A DNA stretch of 64,000 bases from Hyphomicrobiaceae bacterium (GTDB lineage: Bacteria > Pseudomonadota > Alphaproteobacteria > Rhizobiales > Xanthobacteraceae). The stretch is taken from positions 1-64,000 of the forward strand of contig JAJPJB010000064.1 of NCBI GenBank assembly GCA_021324465.1, read 5' to 3'. Positions 1-8,525 of the stretch are shown piece by piece. The notes under the pieces are model-generated. The model searched no databases. It was not told the DNA's origin and was given only the letters and a program-made list of their open reading frames with translations. Position 1 is the stretch's first letter, and each line of letters starts with the position of its first letter. The translations under genes and the position numbers were made by a program.

Positions 1-1104
1 GAGATTCCGATCTATCGCGACATCGGCGTCAGCAAAGTGCAGAATTTGCCGCTGTCACCGTGGCCGCGCATGGGCGGGCGCGGCAGCTACATCCAGCTGC
101 ACGGCACCGAAGGCAAATGGGGCTGCTATGTCGTCGAGGTGCCCGGCGCCGGCGCGCTGAATGCGGGAAAGCATCTCTACGAGGAAATCTACCTGGTCGT
201 GGAAGGCCGCGGCTCGACCGAGGTCTGGCTCGAGGGCGACAGCAAGCGGCACATTTTCGAATGGCAGAGGGGCTCGCTGTTCTCGATACCGGTGAATGCC
301 ATGCATCGCATCGTCAATGCGAGCTCGGCGCCGGCCCTGCTGCTTGCCGGCACCACGGCGCCCAATCTGATGAACCTCATCAACAATGTCGGCGCGATCT
401 TCGACTGCCCCTATCAGTTCCGTGACCGCTTCTCCGGCGCCGACGATTTTTACAAATATAAGGACGACATCGAGCCCGATCCGGTGCGCGGGCTCGCCAT
501 GCGGCGCACCAATTTCATCCCCGACATCATCAACTGCGACCTGCCGCTCGACAATCGCCGCTCTCCCGGGTGGCGTCGCGTCGAGCCCTTCATGACCGGC
601 AACACCTTCTATCTATGGATCGGGCAGCACGAGAACGGCCATTATTCGAAAGCGCACGCGCACACCTCGGCGGCAGTGCTGATCTGCGTGAAGGGCAAAG
701 GCTACACTTATACCTGGCCGGAGCATCTGGGCCTCACGCCGTGGAAGGACGGCAAGGCCGATCAGGTCAAGCGCGTCGACTATGAGCCGGTCGGCATGGT
801 TTCGGCCGCGCCCGGCGGTGCGCGCTGGTTTCATCAGCATTTCGGCGCCTCCAAAGAGCCGTTCCGCCTCACCGCCTGGTTCGGGCCCCATAATCCCGGC
901 CGCGAGCCCGGTCCGCCCGGCGAGAAGCACATCGACTATACGGCGATGGACATTCCAGAAGGCGGCACCGCCATCCCCTACTACATGGAGGATCCGTTCC
1001 TGCGGCAGGAATATGCCGAGCGCATGAAGCAAGAAGGCGCCGAAAATCGCATGCGGCCGGAATATTACGAGCGCGACTATCGCGGCCTGCTGCCGAAGGA
1101 ATGA
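1..1104 (+). CDS. Bicupin family protein, 5' end cut by window
   Basis: The frame is open from base 1, so the true start lies outside the window and the in-frame GTG at 37 is not evidence of a start. Two cupin barrels are visible. The first (about 160-360) contains HLYEEIYLVVEGRG, resembling cupin motif 1 but poor in histidines. The second (about 640-850) contains HYSKAHAHTSAAV, a better metal-binding set. The two-domain layout resembles gentisate 1,2-dioxygenase-type bicupins, which open aromatic rings with Fe(II), but no substrate can be assigned. No signal peptide can be judged. It is followed after 145 bases by an eutA-like gene on the same strand. A non-catalytic sugar-binding or storage-type bicupin is the alternative. 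Confidence 0.75.
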   Translation, partial: EIPIYRDIGVSKVQNLPLSPWPRMGGRGSYIQLHGTEGKWGCYVVEVPGAGALNAGKHLYEEIYLVVEGRGSTEVWLEGDSKRHIFEWQRGSLFSIPVNAMHRIVNASSAPALLLAGTTAPNLMNLINNVGAIFDCPYQFRDRFSGADDFYKYKDDIEPDPVRGLAMRRTNFIPDIINCDLPLDNRRSPGWRRVEPFMTGNTFYLWIGQHENGHYSKAHAHTSAAVLICVKGKGYTYTWPEHLGLTPWKDGKADQVKRVDYEPVGMVSAAPGGARWFHQHFGASKEPFRLTAWFGPHNPGREPGPPGEKHIDYTAMDIPEGGTAIPYYMEDPFLRQEYAERMKQEGAENRMRPEYYERDYRGLLPKE

Positions 1105-1125
1105 GTTGGGTAATGCCCCATCAGT

Positions 1126-1245
1126 CGTCATGGCGCGGCTTGTCCCGGCCATCCATGATTTTCGTTCGGTGTAGAAGACGTGGATGCCGGCACGGAGGCG
1201 GGCAAAGCGACGCCGCTCTTCGAACGGCTATGGCCGGGCATGACG
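1126..1245. repeat. Palindromic intergenic repeat
   Basis: The stretch opens with CGTCATG followed shortly by CCCGGCCAT and closes with ATGGCCGGGCATGACG, which is the reverse complement of those blocks joined. Similar CGTCATGGCCGGG palindromes are common between genes in Bradyrhizobium-type genomes. The inner part is diverged. It separates the cupin and eutA genes and ends five bases before the eutA start. Confidence 0.6.
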
Positions 1246-1249
1246 TGAC

Positions 1250-2818
1250 ATGACCAACGAAGTCCAGCGAGACCACGAAGGCGGCCGCATTTTCTTCTCC
1301 AACACCGGACGCACTTTCGGCGAAGAAGACGAGCTATGCGTGCTCTCGGTCGGTGTCGACATCGGCTCGTCGACCTCGCATCTGGTGTTCTCGCGCATCG
1401 TGCTGGAGCGGCTCGACAGCCGCTATGTCGTGACCGAGCGCGAAAGCTTTTATCAGTCCGACATTCTACTCACGCCTTATGCAAGCGAAGACACGATCGA
1501 TGCCGATGCGCTCGGCGCTTTTTTTGAACAGCAATACAAGGACGCCAAGGTCGATCCGGACGAGATCGATGCCGGCGCGCTGATCCTCACCGGCGTCGCG
1601 GTGCGGCGACGCAATGCGCGGCGCATCGGCGAGCTCTTCGCCCGGCAGGCCGGGCGCATGGTCGCGGTCAGTGCCGGCGACAGCCTGGAAGCGGTGATGG
1701 CGGCTTATGGCTCCGGCGCGGTCGCGCGCTCGATCCGCAACAATGCGCCGGTGCTCAACATCGATGTCGGCGGCGGCACGGCAAAACTGGCGATCTGCGC
1801 CGAAGGCAAAGTGACCGATGTCACCGCGCTCGATATCGGCGCGCGATTGCTTGTCCTCGACGAAAATCGACGCATCGTGCGGCTCGAGGAGGCGGGCCGT
1901 CGCTTCGGCGCCGAGCTCGGTTTGTCGCTCGCGCCCGGCACCATGGTCGGTGAAGATGAAGCGCAAGCGCTCGCCGCGTGCATGGCCGAAAAATTGTCCG
2001 AGGCCGTGCGCGGCGGCTCGCCGCGCGCGGGCGGCGCCGATCTGCTGCGGCTCGATCCGCTTGTGCATCGCGGCGACATATCGGACGTCAGTTTTTCCGG
2101 CGGCGTCGCCGAATATATGTATGGCGGCGAAGCCAAGACATTCGGCGATCTCGGCCCGCAGCTTGCGGGTGAGTTGCGCGCACGACTCAAAGATGGACCG
2201 CAGCTGGCGCGGCCCGACGCGCGCATCCGCGCCACCGTCATCGGTGCCTCGCAATATACGATGCAGGTCTCCGGCAGCACGATCTTCGTCTCTCCCCTCG
2301 ATGCGCTGCCGCTGCGCAATGTGCCGGTGATCGCGCCCAGCCTGCCGCTCGGCGATGACATCGACAGCGCAGCTGTCGCCGCCGCGATCAAGGCAGCGCT
2401 CAAGCGGCTCGATCTTGGCGGCGGCGAAAGTCCGGTGGCGGTGTTCGTCAATTGGCGCGGCTCGGCGAGCTTTCGGCGGCTTGACCAATTCTGCAAGGGA
2501 ATTGCCAATGGACTTGAAGCCGTCCTGGCGCGCGGCCATCCGATCGTGCTGGCCGGTGACGGCGATGTCGGCGGCCTGATCGGCATCCATTATCGGCAAG
2601 AGATGAAGCTCAAGAACCCCATCGTCTCGATCGACGGGATCGAGCTCAGGGAATTCGACTATATCGATATCGGCGCCATGCTCGACACCTCGGGCGCCGT
2701 ACCCGTGGTGATCAAATCGCTGGTATTTCCGACCAGCGCCGGGCTCGGTAAGGATTGGCGGGCAGACCGGCGGGCGCGTCGCTCCGGCTGGCGCGAAACG
2801 CGAGCCGGGAAGCCATAG
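1250..2818 (+). CDS. eutA: Ethanolamine ammonia-lyase reactivase EutA-like
   Basis: EutA is a cytoplasmic actin-fold ATPase that frees damaged cobalamin from ethanolamine ammonia-lyase EutBC so that fresh cofactor can bind. The fold's phosphate-binding motifs are visible: VGVDIGSSTSHLVFSR near residue 35 and LNIDVGGGTAKLAIC near residue 165. The order of conserved blocks follows enterobacterial EutA to its usual end (DYIDIG, then VPVVIKSLVFP near residue 497). About 24 extra basic residues follow, rich in Arg, which look like run-off past a lost stop. No eutB, eutC or cobalamin gene lies within the window, though anything before base 1 is unseen. The start is the ATG at 1250, with a weak ribosome site. 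Confidence 0.85.
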   Translation: MTNEVQRDHEGGRIFFSNTGRTFGEEDELCVLSVGVDIGSSTSHLVFSRIVLERLDSRYVVTERESFYQSDILLTPYASEDTIDADALGAFFEQQYKDAKVDPDEIDAGALILTGVAVRRRNARRIGELFARQAGRMVAVSAGDSLEAVMAAYGSGAVARSIRNNAPVLNIDVGGGTAKLAICAEGKVTDVTALDIGARLLVLDENRRIVRLEEAGRRFGAELGLSLAPGTMVGEDEAQALAACMAEKLSEAVRGGSPRAGGADLLRLDPLVHRGDISDVSFSGGVAEYMYGGEAKTFGDLGPQLAGELRARLKDGPQLARPDARIRATVIGASQYTMQVSGSTIFVSPLDALPLRNVPVIAPSLPLGDDIDSAAVAAAIKAALKRLDLGGGESPVAVFVNWRGSASFRRLDQFCKGIANGLEAVLARGHPIVLAGDGDVGGLIGIHYRQEMKLKNPIVSIDGIELREFDYIDIGAMLDTSGAVPVVIKSLVFPTSAGLGKDWRADRRARRSGWRETRAGKP

Positions 2819-2911
2819 CCACCGTTCGTGAACTTCGGCTCCGCTCTACTCGGTTGACCCGTGATCGGGGGATTGCGCGTAGTCCAGCCGCGGCTTTCGC
2901 AATCACGGTCG

Positions 2912-3901
2912 TCACTGTGCCTTGGCGCCGGATTCCTCGATCACCTCCGCCCATTTCGGAATCTCGGCCTGGATATAGGCGGAAAATTCTTCCGGCGTGT
3001 CGCCAACAATATCGACGCCGAGCTTGCCGAGCGATTGCCGCACCTCGTCGTCATTGAGCGCGAGGACTGTTGCGCGATGCAGGGTCGAAATGATGTCCTT
3101 CGGCGTGCCGGCCGGTGCCACGAGCCCGTGCCAGGTCGCAGCTTCGAAGCCCTTGATGCCGAGTTCATCGATCGTGGGCAAATCCGGCAGTATCGCGGTG
3201 CGCTTCAGCGTGGTCACGGCGAGCGCGCGGACCTGGCCGCTCTTGATCATGCCGATCACCGACGCCGCGGTCGCAAACATCATCTGATCCTGCCCCGAGA
3301 TGACGTCCTGCAGGGCCGGCCCGGCGCCTTTGTAGGGCACATGCACGATGTCGATATGAGCCATAGTCTTGAACAGTTCGCCGGCAAGATGCGCGGCGGC
3401 GCCGTAGCCGGACGACGCAAAATTGAGCTTTCCGGGATTGGCCTTGGCGTAATCGATCAGCTCGACCACAGAATGGGCCGGCACATTGGGGTTCACCACC
3501 AGGATATTGGCCTGCGTGCCTATCAAGCTGATCGGCGCAAAATCTCTGACCGGATCGAAACCGATCTTGGCATAGAGGCTGGCGTTGGTGGCGAGGATCG
3601 AATTATTGCCCAGCAACAGCGTATAGCCATCCGGCTCGGCATGGGCCACGACTTCGCCCGCGACATTGCCGCCGGCGCCCGGGCGATTGTCGACCACGAA
3701 GGGCGCGCCGAGCAACTCGCCAAGCTTCTTGGTCATGATGCGGCCGAGAGTGTCGCTCGGGCCGCCCGGTGGAAAACCGACGACGATCGTCACGGGCCGG
3801 TCCGGATAATCGGCCGCAAAGGCGATCGCCATCGCAAAGCCGAGTGCGAGCGATGCGATTGCCAGCAACCGGCCGCCGGCGTCGAGCAGCTTTTTCGGCA
3901 T
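2912..3901 (-). CDS. Tripartite tricarboxylate transporter binding protein (TctC/Bug family)
   Basis: This is a periplasmic solute-binding protein of the Bug/TctC family, which captures carboxylates such as tricarboxylates and aromatic acids. The 329-residue length is typical. A signal peptide covers about the first 29 residues and ends AFAADYPDRP. The family start YPDRPVTIVVGFPPGGPSD, the DNRPGAGGN block and the VPYKGAGPALQD block are all present. No tctA or tctB membrane genes are adjacent. Such orphan binding proteins are common in Burkholderiales and Bradyrhizobium relatives. It converges on eutA and diverges from the monooxygenase gene at 4041, so an aromatic ligand is possible but unproven. 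Confidence 0.9.
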   Translation of the reverse strand: MPKKLLDAGGRLLAIASLALGFAMAIAFAADYPDRPVTIVVGFPPGGPSDTLGRIMTKKLGELLGAPFVVDNRPGAGGNVAGEVVAHAEPDGYTLLLGNNSILATNASLYAKIGFDPVRDFAPISLIGTQANILVVNPNVPAHSVVELIDYAKANPGKLNFASSGYGAAAHLAGELFKTMAHIDIVHVPYKGAGPALQDVISGQDQMMFATAASVIGMIKSGQVRALAVTTLKRTAILPDLPTIDELGIKGFEAATWHGLVAPAGTPKDIISTLHRATVLALNDDEVRQSLGKLGVDIVGDTPEEFSAYIQAEIPKWAEVIEESGAKAQ

Positions 3902-4040
3902 CTGTGGTCTCCCTGCGGCGGCGACTTTAAAGCGGCGCGGCAGTCCCTTGGCAAGCCGGACAAGCGGTTAGCTGGTAGGCAATTTGGTTAACGAAGCCCC
4001 TGCGGTTAAAATTACCGCCACTCGATGAGGAGAAATGGCG

Positions 4041-5489
4041 ATGCGTACGGGGTCCGAATATCTGAGGTCGCTCAAGGATGGGCGGCGCGTCTTTGTCGAC
4101 GGCGAGCGCGTGGCGGATGTCACCGCGCATCCGGCGTTCCGAGAGGCGGCCCGCTCGATCGCCATGCTTTACGACATCGCGGCGGAGCCGAAGTTGCGCG
4201 AGCGCATGACGTTTCCCTCGCCCAAGACCGGCGAGCCGGTGCATCGCTCCTGGCAGATACCCTACAGCGCCGCCGATTTGCGCGCCCGCCGCCTGTTCTC
4301 CGAGACCTGGGCCGAGGCGACCTTCGGCTTGATGGGTCGCGCGCCGGATCACGTCGCCGGATTTTTCTCGGGCTATGCGGCAACGCCGCAATTCTTTGCC
4401 AGCGGCGGACACAAGCAGTTTGCCGACAATCTCCTCGCGTTCTACGAATTCATGCGCGACAATCATATCTACTGCAGCTATGCGATCGTGCCGCCGCAGA
4501 TCGACCGCTCGAAGCCGGCGCATAAGCAGAGCGATCCGACCCTCTATGCCGGCGTCGTTAAGGAACGCGACGACGGCATCGTCATCTCCGGCGCGCAGCA
4601 GCTGGCGACGGGCGGCGCGTTGTCCGATTATATTCACCTGAGCTGCATCCAGCCCTTGCAACCCGGCGACGAGAACTACGCCAATTGCCTGGCCGTGCCG
4701 GTCGCCACCGAAGGCGTCAAGCTCTATCCGCGCAAGCCATTCTCGCGCGCTGGCAGCGCCTTCGACTATCCGCTGTCGACCCGCTTCGACGAATCCGACA
4801 GCTACGTCGTCTTCGACAATGTCTTCGTACCGTGGGAGCGCGTCTTCATCTATCGCAATGTCCAGATGTCATTCGATCAGTGGCGCAAGACGCCGTCGCA
4901 TCTGCTCGGCAACCATCAGGCGCAGACCCGCTATGTGACCAAGCTCCGCTTCATGGCCGGACTGGCGCAGCGCATGAACGAAGCGACCGGCAACGCCGCA
5001 AACCCTGCCGTAGCCATCATGATGGGCGAGCTGGTTGCTTTTGTCTCGATCTACGAGGCGATGCTGCACGCGCATGAGACGATGGGCACAATCGAAGACG
5101 GCGTCTATTGGCCGTCGCGAACCGCGTACTACGCCGCAAGCTCCATGCAGTCGGAGTTCAACGGCCGCATGTTGGAAATCATCCGCGAAATGGCGGGCGC
5201 GGCGTTCATTACCCTGCCCTCCTCCGACGCCGATTTTGCCAATCCGGAGATCGCCGCCGACATCGAGCGCTACATGTGCTCAGGCTCCATGGATGCAAAA
5301 AGCCGCGTCAAGCTGATGCGGCTGATCTGGGATTTCCTCGGCTCGGAATTCGGCAGCCGGCACCAGCAATATGAAAAGTTCTACGGCGGACCGTCGTTCG
5401 GCGCGAAGCTGAACCTCTATCGCTTTTTCGATTTCAAGCGCGCCGGCGCGCTGGTCGACCGCGCGCTCAATCTGCCGCCGCTGGACTAG
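4041..5489 (+). CDS. 4-hydroxyphenylacetate 3-hydroxylase-family monooxygenase, oxygenase component
   Basis: This is the large component of a two-component, reduced-flavin-dependent monooxygenase of the HpaB/TftD type, which adds a hydroxyl group ortho to a phenol. Family features are RTGSEYLRSLKDGR at the N terminus, SYAIVPPQIDRSKP near residue 150 and the DNVFVPWERVF block near residue 260. At about 482 residues the length is usual. I prefer the ATG at 4041 over the one at 4035, because GAGGAG at 4027-4032 is 8 bases from 4041 but only 2 from 4035. No flavin reductase (hpaC) is near. The natural substrate is not shown by the sequence. Confidence 0.88.
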   Translation: MRTGSEYLRSLKDGRRVFVDGERVADVTAHPAFREAARSIAMLYDIAAEPKLRERMTFPSPKTGEPVHRSWQIPYSAADLRARRLFSETWAEATFGLMGRAPDHVAGFFSGYAATPQFFASGGHKQFADNLLAFYEFMRDNHIYCSYAIVPPQIDRSKPAHKQSDPTLYAGVVKERDDGIVISGAQQLATGGALSDYIHLSCIQPLQPGDENYANCLAVPVATEGVKLYPRKPFSRAGSAFDYPLSTRFDESDSYVVFDNVFVPWERVFIYRNVQMSFDQWRKTPSHLLGNHQAQTRYVTKLRFMAGLAQRMNEATGNAANPAVAIMMGELVAFVSIYEAMLHAHETMGTIEDGVYWPSRTAYYAASSMQSEFNGRMLEIIREMAGAAFITLPSSDADFANPEIAADIERYMCSGSMDAKSRVKLMRLIWDFLGSEFGSRHQQYEKFYGGPSFGAKLNLYRFFDFKRAGALVDRALNLPPLD

Positions 5490-5534
5490 CCGCCGTTACG
5501 GAGCGCCGCGACGGGCGGCCCGCAATGCCAAGCG

Positions 5535-7952
5535 TTACGCATTTGCGCCGGCAAGCTCCGGCGCCGCGGCCGCCGGCTTGTCCGGTTTCGGCTCCAGCGC
5601 ATTGACGATCGCCTCCTCCACGCGCTCGAGCCAGATGAATTCGATCTGCTTGCGGGCGATTTCGGGAATGTCGTCGAAGTCGCGGCGATTGCGCGCCGGC
5701 AACATGATGCGCTTGATGCCGGCCGAATGCGCGGCGACGACCTTCTCCTTGATACCGCCGACCGGCAGCACCAGCCCGCGCAGGCTGATCTCGCCGGTCA
5801 TCGCGGTATCGGCGCGCACCGTGCGGTCGCTCATCAGCGACACCAGCGCCGTGAACATCGCTACGCCGGCGCTTGGACCATCCTTCGGCGTGGCTCCGGC
5901 CGGCACATGAATGTGGATGTCGCTCTTCTCGAACCGGTTTGGATCGATGCCGAACGCGATTGCGCGATTCTTGACGATCGACAGCGCCGCCTGCGCACTT
6001 TCCTTCATCACGTCGCCGAGCTGACCCGTAAGAATGAGCTTGCCGGAGCCGGGAACACGCGTTGCCTCGATGAATAGAATATCGCCGCCGACCGGCGTCC
6101 AGGCGAGCCCGGTCGCCACGCCGGGCACGCTAAGCCGCATTGCCGTCTCGCTTTCGAATTTCGGCGCGCCGAGGATGCTCGCGACGTCGTCGCGACCAAT
6201 GCGGATCGGCCCCGCGCCGCCTTCGGCGATCCGCACGGCCGCGTTGCGCAAGATCTGACCGATCTGACGCTCGAGCGAGCGTACGCCCGCCTCGCGCGTA
6301 TAATTGGCGATGATCTCGCGCAGCACCTCGTCGTCGAGCTCGACCTGACCTTGCTTGAGGCCGTTCGCCTCCATCTGCCGCCGCACCAGATAGCGATGCG
6401 CGATCGCCAGCTTCTCGTCGGCGGTGTAGCCGGCCAGCGTGATGATCTCCATGCGGTCGCGCAGCGGCCCCGGGATCGTGTCAAGCATATTCGCCGTGGT
6501 GATGAACACCACACGGCTCAGATCGAACGGCACCGCGAGATAATTGTCGCGGAAACTGTTGTTCTGCTCGGGATCGAGCACTTCGAGCAAAGCTGCCCCC
6601 GGATCGCCCTGAATGCCGGCGCCGAGCTTGTCGATCTCGTCCAGCATCATCACGCAATTGCGCGAACCGGCCTTGCGGATCGCTTGAATGATGTTGCCCG
6701 GCAACGCGCCGATATAGGTGCGCCGGTGGCCGCGAATTTCCGCCTCATCGTGCACGCCGCCCAGGCTTACGCGCACGAATTTGCGGTCCATGGCGCGCGC
6801 GATCGACTGGCCGAGCGAGGTCTTGCCGACGCCGGGCGGCCCGACAAAGCAGAGGATCGGCGCCTTGCCCTGCGGCGCGAGCTTGCGCACAGCGAGATAT
6901 TCCACGATGCGCCACTTGATCTTGTCGAGGTCGTAATGGTCCTCATCGAGAATGCGCCGCGCCTCAGTGATGTCGATCGGCTTCTCTTCCGGCAGTTTCC
7001 AGGGCAATTCGATCAGCCAATCGAGATAAGTGCGCACCATGCCGTATTCGCCGCCTGCCTCCGGCATCTTCTGCAGCCGACGTAATTCCTTGCGCGCCTG
7101 ATCCTCGACCTCCTTCGGCATCCCGGCATTGGTGATCGCCTTTTCGAGCTCGGCGATCTCGGCCGCCTTGCCGTCGTCGCCTTCGCCAAGTTGCCGCTGG
7201 ATTGCCGCCATTTGCTCGCGCAGCAGCACTTCGCGCTGGCGCTCATCGAGCGCAGCCTTGGTCTGCTTGCCGATCTCCTGCGACAGCCGCAGGACCTCGA
7301 TGCGATGGGCGAGCTGACGCGAGACCTTCTCCATCCGCGCGGCGATGTCGACCGTCTCCAAAATCTCCTGCTTCTCGTCTGGCTTGACGTCCATGTAGGC
7401 GGTCGCGAGATCCGCCAGCGCCGACGGCGTGTCGATCGACTGGATCGCAGCCAGCAAATCCTGCGGCACCTGCGGCAGCAGCTCGATCGCCTGCACCGCT
7501 TGCGCCTTCAGATTGACGAAACGCGCCTCGATTTCCGAAGTGCGCGCCTCCGGCTCGGCAATGCGCAGAACACGGGCGACCAGGAACGGCCAACCGCCGA
7601 GATATTCAATCGCCTGGAAACGCTGCTCGCCCTGGCACACCAGATGATGCGAGCCATCGGGTGCGGTGATGTAGCGCACGACATTGGCCACCGCGCCCAT
7701 GCGATGCATGTCGAGCGGAGTCGGATCATCGATCTCGGCGCTACGCTGCAGCAGGATACCGACCTGGCGCTGATCGCGCACCGCCTGCTGGGCAGCCGCG
7801 ACCGATTTTGGCCGCCCCAGCGTGATCGGCAGCACCAAGCCGGGGAATAACACGGTGTTGCGCACCGGCACGATGATCAGCGCGTCGGCCGGCAATGGTG
7901 GCACCGCGCCGCCACCTTCGCCCGCTCCATTCCTTGCCTGAACTTCAGCCAC
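5535..7952 (-). CDS. lon: ATP-dependent protease Lon
   Basis: Lon is the soluble AAA+ serine protease that degrades misfolded and regulatory proteins. The 805 residues show the N-terminal substrate domain (LIIVPVRNTVLFPG near residue 27), the Walker A motif GPPGVGKTS near residue 365, the Walker B motif MMLDEID, and a C-terminal protease domain with the Ser/Lys dyad in PKDGPSAGVAM and GGIKEKVVAAH. Its start overlaps the stop of the small heat-shock gene by 8 bases, so the two are probably co-transcribed and translationally coupled. The C terminus ends in an Ala/Pro-rich tail. In Caulobacter, Lon removes CcrM, DnaA and SciP, so it links stress to the cell cycle there. Confidence 0.98.
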   Translation of the reverse strand: MAEVQARNGAGEGGGAVPPLPADALIIVPVRNTVLFPGLVLPITLGRPKSVAAAQQAVRDQRQVGILLQRSAEIDDPTPLDMHRMGAVANVVRYITAPDGSHHLVCQGEQRFQAIEYLGGWPFLVARVLRIAEPEARTSEIEARFVNLKAQAVQAIELLPQVPQDLLAAIQSIDTPSALADLATAYMDVKPDEKQEILETVDIAARMEKVSRQLAHRIEVLRLSQEIGKQTKAALDERQREVLLREQMAAIQRQLGEGDDGKAAEIAELEKAITNAGMPKEVEDQARKELRRLQKMPEAGGEYGMVRTYLDWLIELPWKLPEEKPIDITEARRILDEDHYDLDKIKWRIVEYLAVRKLAPQGKAPILCFVGPPGVGKTSLGQSIARAMDRKFVRVSLGGVHDEAEIRGHRRTYIGALPGNIIQAIRKAGSRNCVMMLDEIDKLGAGIQGDPGAALLEVLDPEQNNSFRDNYLAVPFDLSRVVFITTANMLDTIPGPLRDRMEIITLAGYTADEKLAIAHRYLVRRQMEANGLKQGQVELDDEVLREIIANYTREAGVRSLERQIGQILRNAAVRIAEGGAGPIRIGRDDVASILGAPKFESETAMRLSVPGVATGLAWTPVGGDILFIEATRVPGSGKLILTGQLGDVMKESAQAALSIVKNRAIAFGIDPNRFEKSDIHIHVPAGATPKDGPSAGVAMFTALVSLMSDRTVRADTAMTGEISLRGLVLPVGGIKEKVVAAHSAGIKRIMLPARNRRDFDDIPEIARKQIEFIWLERVEEAIVNALEPKPDKPAAAAPELAGANA

Positions 7953-8364
7953 GATCCCGCTCTGCCTTCTGCAATGTGATCACCAGGCAGCCGTCGGCCG
8001 CCGCGCGGCGCACCCCGCTGTAGCGGCCGGGCGGCAGCCGCAGCCGCCGATAGAAACGGCCTTGCGGCAATTCCAGCCGGTGAATCGTTGCGGTCCGCAA
8101 TTCGGCCGGCAGGATCCGCGTGCCGGCGATGACCAGCTCGCCATCCTCGATCCCGGCCTGGGCACTGTCGGCATTGACGCCAGGCAGGGCGACCAGCACC
8201 AAAACTTCGTAGTCGCTTTCCAGGATATCAACCGGCGGCTCCCATTCCGGCAGGCGCGCCTGTGTGCCCGCTGGCCGAAACAGTTCGCGGTGCATACGCT
8301 CCGCCCGCGCGATCATCTCGCAAGCTTCCGACCACATCCAATCGCGAGCGACGTCACGGGCCAT
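7945..8364 (-). CDS. Small heat-shock protein, Hsp20/alpha-crystallin family
   Basis: This 139-residue protein carries an alpha-crystallin domain, the ATP-independent holdase fold. The domain starts near residue 45 with WEPPVDILESDYEVLVLVAL and ends with the rGRFYRRLRLP and CLVITLQKAE strands. The start has a clear GGAGG ribosome site (minus-strand GGAGGGCGCCCG then ATG). It lacks the long C-terminal tail with an I-x-I motif seen in classic IbpA proteins. It overlaps lon by 8 bases, giving a holdase-protease pair. A candidate promoter lies 26 bases upstream. It belongs to a Hsp20 subgroup seen in Rhizobiales; its client proteins are unknown. Confidence 0.88.
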   Translation of the reverse strand: MARDVARDWMWSEACEMIARAERMHRELFRPAGTQARLPEWEPPVDILESDYEVLVLVALPGVNADSAQAGIEDGELVIAGTRILPAELRTATIHRLELPQGRFYRRLRLPPGRYSGVRRAAADGCLVITLQKAERDRG

Positions 8365-8389
8365 CGGGCGCCCTCCGGTTTGAGGTGCT

Positions 8390-8418
8390 TATGTGTGGCG
8401 CGGGAACCGCAAATTCAA
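8390..8418 (-). promoter_or_regulatory. Candidate promoter of hsp20-lon
   Basis: On the minus strand TTGAAT (8418-8413) is followed after 17 bases by CACATA (8395-8390), 26 bases before the hsp20 start. The -35 box resembles the heat-shock sigma factor RpoH element (CTTGAA), which suits the genes downstream. The -10 box is not diagnostic, so a vegetative promoter is equally possible. Confidence 0.35.
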
Positions 8419-8525
8419 CCGCGCATCATCGGCGCTCTGCGCCCCCGCGCCAAGCACTTTCAGCTCGGCTTTCGCCACCGGCTTTCGAGCAGGGACTTTG
8501 GACAGTCAGCGCGCTCGAGCGCAAC

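Noticed and set aside
2861-3991. 376-codon frame antisense to the TctC-type gene
   Set aside because: Basic, His/Arg-rich translation without motifs; the TctC-type gene has a clear signal peptide and family motifs.
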